DNA of 6,977 nucleotides. Origin: Zavarzinia sp. GTDB taxonomy: Bacteria; Pseudomonadota; Alphaproteobacteria; Zavarziniales; Zavarziniaceae. Below are positions 5,365-6,977 of the stretch, in pieces. Each line of letters begins with the position of its first letter. Positions within the stretch are counted from its first letter, which is position 1. The notes under the pieces are model-generated. The model did not search any database and was not told where the DNA came from. It was given only the letters and a program-made list of their open reading frames with translations. The position numbers were made by a program, and so were the translations under genes. The DNA lies in assembly GCA_028694545.1 (NCBI GenBank), contig JAQVKV010000114.1, positions 1-6,977 of the forward strand. The letters are read 5' to 3'.

Positions 5365-6321
5365 TCACTCCTCGGTGCGGATGGCGAAACGCTGGACCAG
5401 CCCGTCCAGGCGGGACGACTCGTTGTCCCGCGTCATGGTGACGTAAAGGCTCTTCTGGTCCGGGCTGATCGCCATATTGGTGACATAGGGCAGGGCGACG
5501 GGCACCACGGCCTCGAATTTCCCCTCGGGCGACAGCAGGATCAGGCGTCCGTTGCCGTAATTGGCGACCAGGACTTCGCCGTCGGCGAAGGCGGCAATGC
5601 CGTCCGGCCCGCCAAGATCATAGGGATGGGCGGGCGCTGGCGCGTCGCGGAAATCGAAGAAGACGGCGGCGGGGCCGACCCGGTCCGGTGCCTCGAGCGG
5701 GAAAGCGAGCACTCGCCCGTCGAGATGGGCGGAGACCAGCACCCGGTGCAGCGCCTCCTGCACCAGCACGCCGTTGCTGTAATGGATGCCGGCGGCGAGC
5801 ACATGGGCCTTATTGCTCGCGGCATCGATGCGGATCAGGCGCCCGGTGGCCGGCGCCTGAAGCGAGAACAGGCCGGACGAACTGAGGAACAGGTTGCCGC
5901 CCGAATCGACCGAGGCATCGTTCGGCCAGGTGACGCGGCTGCCGTCGTCGGCCATGGTGATTTCGGCGATGGTCTCGAAATCGGGCGAGAGTCGCATGAC
6001 CCGGTGGCCCAGATGGCACAGCACCCAGAAACCACCCGCCGGCAGGCGCTTGACCGAGGTCGGGCCGCAGCCCCGGTCGTGCCACACGGTCTCCGTGCCC
6101 TCGGGCCGGCTGCGCACGATGCGGTTCATGGGCATTTCGGCGGAGAGCAGCGAGCCGTCCGCCAGCAGTTGCGGCCCTTCCGGATAGCGGGCCTCCGCAT
6201 TGACGATCTCCGCCGGCTCGAACACCCGATGCGCCGCCCGGGCAGGGGCGAAGGGGAGGAGGGCGAGCAGCGCCAGCGCGATCGCGCCGGTACGGGACCG
6301 GAAGGTGGAAGCGGGGATCAT
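5365..6321 (-). CDS. Exported SMP-30/gluconolactonase-like beta-propeller protein
   Basis: This 318-residue protein has a signal peptide (about 1-29, FAPARA before AHR) and a six-bladed SMP-30/gluconolactonase/LRE-type propeller. Metal-site residues of the family are present: E48 in YPEGP, N183 in YSNGVLV and D240 in GGPDGIAAF, with N134 in WPNDASVD near the active site. Family members hydrolyse lactones or related esters using a divalent cation. The substrate here is unknown and the location is probably periplasmic. The start at 6321 is chosen because a signal peptide follows directly, although no clear Shine-Dalgarno is visible. An upstream TTG at 6339 is a weaker option. The gene begins 32 bases after the stop of the preceding gene and ends 2 bases before the next start, so the three probably share a transcript. 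Confidence 0.85.
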   Translation of the reverse strand: MIPASTFRSRTGAIALALLALLPFAPARAAHRVFEPAEIVNAEARYPEGPQLLADGSLLSAEMPMNRIVRSRPEGTETVWHDRGCGPTSVKRLPAGGFWVLCHLGHRVMRLSPDFETIAEITMADDGSRVTWPNDASVDSGGNLFLSSSGLFSLQAPATGRLIRIDAASNKAHVLAAGIHYSNGVLVQEALHRVLVSAHLDGRVLAFPLEAPDRVGPAAVFFDFRDAPAPAHPYDLGGPDGIAAFADGEVLVANYGNGRLILLSPEGKFEAVVPVALPYVTNMAISPDQKSLYVTMTRDNESSRLDGLVQRFAIRTEE

Positions 6322-6353
6322 GGTGCGGTCAATATTCAACGGCTGCCCGGGAT

Positions 6354-6857
6354 TCAACGCCGGCTCAGGCTGAAGCTGCCGAAAGTATCGCCGATATACC
6401 ATTGGCCATCGATCTGCCGGCCGTCCGGCGAGACGAAGCCTTCATATTCGACGCCATGGTCGACGCCACCGGTACCGTCATAGAATTTGACGAATTTCAC
6501 CGAATTGCCGTCGACCCGGCCCCGTACCCGCGCCTTCAGCATGGCGGCATTGGGATCGCCGAAGGTGTTGGGCTCGACGATCTCGCCGCTCAGGGCGCCT
6601 TGCCTGTCCTGAAGGGTCAGGGTGAAGGCGACCGGCGGGCGCCCGGGATCGGCATAGGCGTAGCTGCCGCGCCAGACCCCGGCGAGGTCGGGCGTCTCGC
6701 GCCGTTTGGACGGGGCTTCCGGCTCCGGTCGTTTCTGGCCGGACATGCCGCCGAAACCCTGGCCCGCCAAGGCCGTGGGCGGCATCGCGAGCAGCGCCGT
6801 CAGGCACAACACCGCCGCCGGCAGCAGTCGGTGGAGGGGAAGGCGGACGGATGCCAT
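6354..6857 (-). CDS. Exported small beta-rich protein of unknown function
   Basis: This 167-residue protein has a clear signal peptide (about 1-31, MPPTALA before GQ), a short charged, proline-rich linker (32-56) and a C-terminal domain of about 110 residues. That domain alternates short strands with turns: DLAGVWRGSY (57-66), VAFTLTLQ, GALSGEIVEPNTFGD (87-101), VKFVKFYDGTGG (120-131), VEYEGFVSPDG and IDGQWYIGDTFGSFSLSRR (149-167). The repeated G-x-W/Y strands suggest a small lipocalin-like beta-barrel or sandwich, but I do not recognise a named family. The start at 6857 has AGGA about 11 bases upstream. It is the first gene of the minus-strand operon with the SMP-30-like and membrane spermidine-synthase-like genes, so a shared extracytoplasmic role is possible. 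Confidence 0.75.
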   Translation of the reverse strand: MASVRLPLHRLLPAAVLCLTALLAMPPTALAGQGFGGMSGQKRPEPEAPSKRRETPDLAGVWRGSYAYADPGRPPVAFTLTLQDRQGALSGEIVEPNTFGDPNAAMLKARVRGRVDGNSVKFVKFYDGTGGVDHGVEYEGFVSPDGRQIDGQWYIGDTFGSFSLSRR

Positions 6858-6895
6858 CGGCGGAGCATTCCTTTCGACAGGGACAATTGGCCGTG

Positions 6896-6924
6896 ATCTT
6901 GCCCTTACGGGCGCCGGCGGACAA
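6896..6924 (-). promoter_or_regulatory. Weak candidate promoter for the three-gene minus-strand operon
   Basis: On the minus strand TTGTCC (6924-6919) is followed after 17 bases by CAAGAT (6901-6896), about 38 bases before the first gene. The -35 is fair but the -10 is poor, so this is only the best guess in the 120-base stretch 6858-6977, which otherwise shows no gene or repeat. The real promoter could lie beyond the window. Confidence 0.2.
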
Positions 6925-6977
6925 GAACGCTGGGCTTGGGAAAGCACTCGTGGCACTCTCTCGCGGTGACCGGCGTG

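Noticed and set aside
3815..5446. A 543-codon open frame on the plus strand opposite the spermidine-synthase-like gene
   Set aside because: It is antisense to a clear membrane protein with recognisable motifs. Its translation is charged and low-complexity with no domain, as expected from GC-rich mirror frames.
5626..6483. A 285-codon plus-strand open frame opposite the SMP-30-like gene
   Set aside because: It lies antisense to a gene with a signal peptide and propeller metal-site residues, and its composition is that of a mirror frame.
1..6977. tRNA genes, CRISPR arrays, insertion sequences or phage genes
   Set aside because: No regularly spaced repeats, transposase-like proteins, terminal inverted repeats or tRNA-like cloverleaf segments were seen; the window is almost filled by ordinary coding genes.

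Overview
The window looks like chromosomal DNA of an alphaproteobacterium. It is GC-rich (about two-thirds G+C by eye), codons strongly favour G/C in the third position, and the genes are tightly packed with 1- to 35-base overlaps. The genus cannot be set from these genes.

Left edge (1-203): the first six codons of rpmI (ribosomal protein L35) run off the left end on the minus strand, with a strong Shine-Dalgarno and a plausible promoter. Between rpmI and the next gene lie GC-rich hairpins that probably end the rubrerythrin transcript.

Centre-left (204-3786): this is the most interesting block. A minus-strand gene for an exported rubrerythrin-like diiron protein is divergent from a plus-strand four-gene operon: a small exported PepSY protein, a four-helix cytochrome b561, an OmpR/PhoB-family response regulator and a HAMP sensor histidine kinase. 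The last three junctions are overlapping or nearly so. The intergenic region carries two mirror-image copies of an 11-bp-spaced direct repeat (outward CCGTCAGG-n5-GTCAG), one facing each promoter. This is the architecture expected for OmpR/PhoB-type regulator sites. My inference is that the two-component system controls both arms. I also infer that the membrane cytochrome b, the PepSY protein and the periplasmic diiron protein act together in envelope redox or peroxide stress, loosely like the known HprSR/MsrPQ arrangement. That functional link is not proven by sequence.

Right (3797-6857): a minus-strand three-gene operon, read from right to left, encodes an exported small beta-rich protein of unknown function, an exported SMP-30/gluconolactonase-type beta-propeller, and a membrane protein with a C-terminal spermidine-synthase-like domain. 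It converges on the histidine kinase gene with only 10 bases between the two stop codons. The last 120 bases (6858-6977) hold no gene I can support.

I saw no tRNA, rRNA, insertion sequence, prophage gene or CRISPR array.
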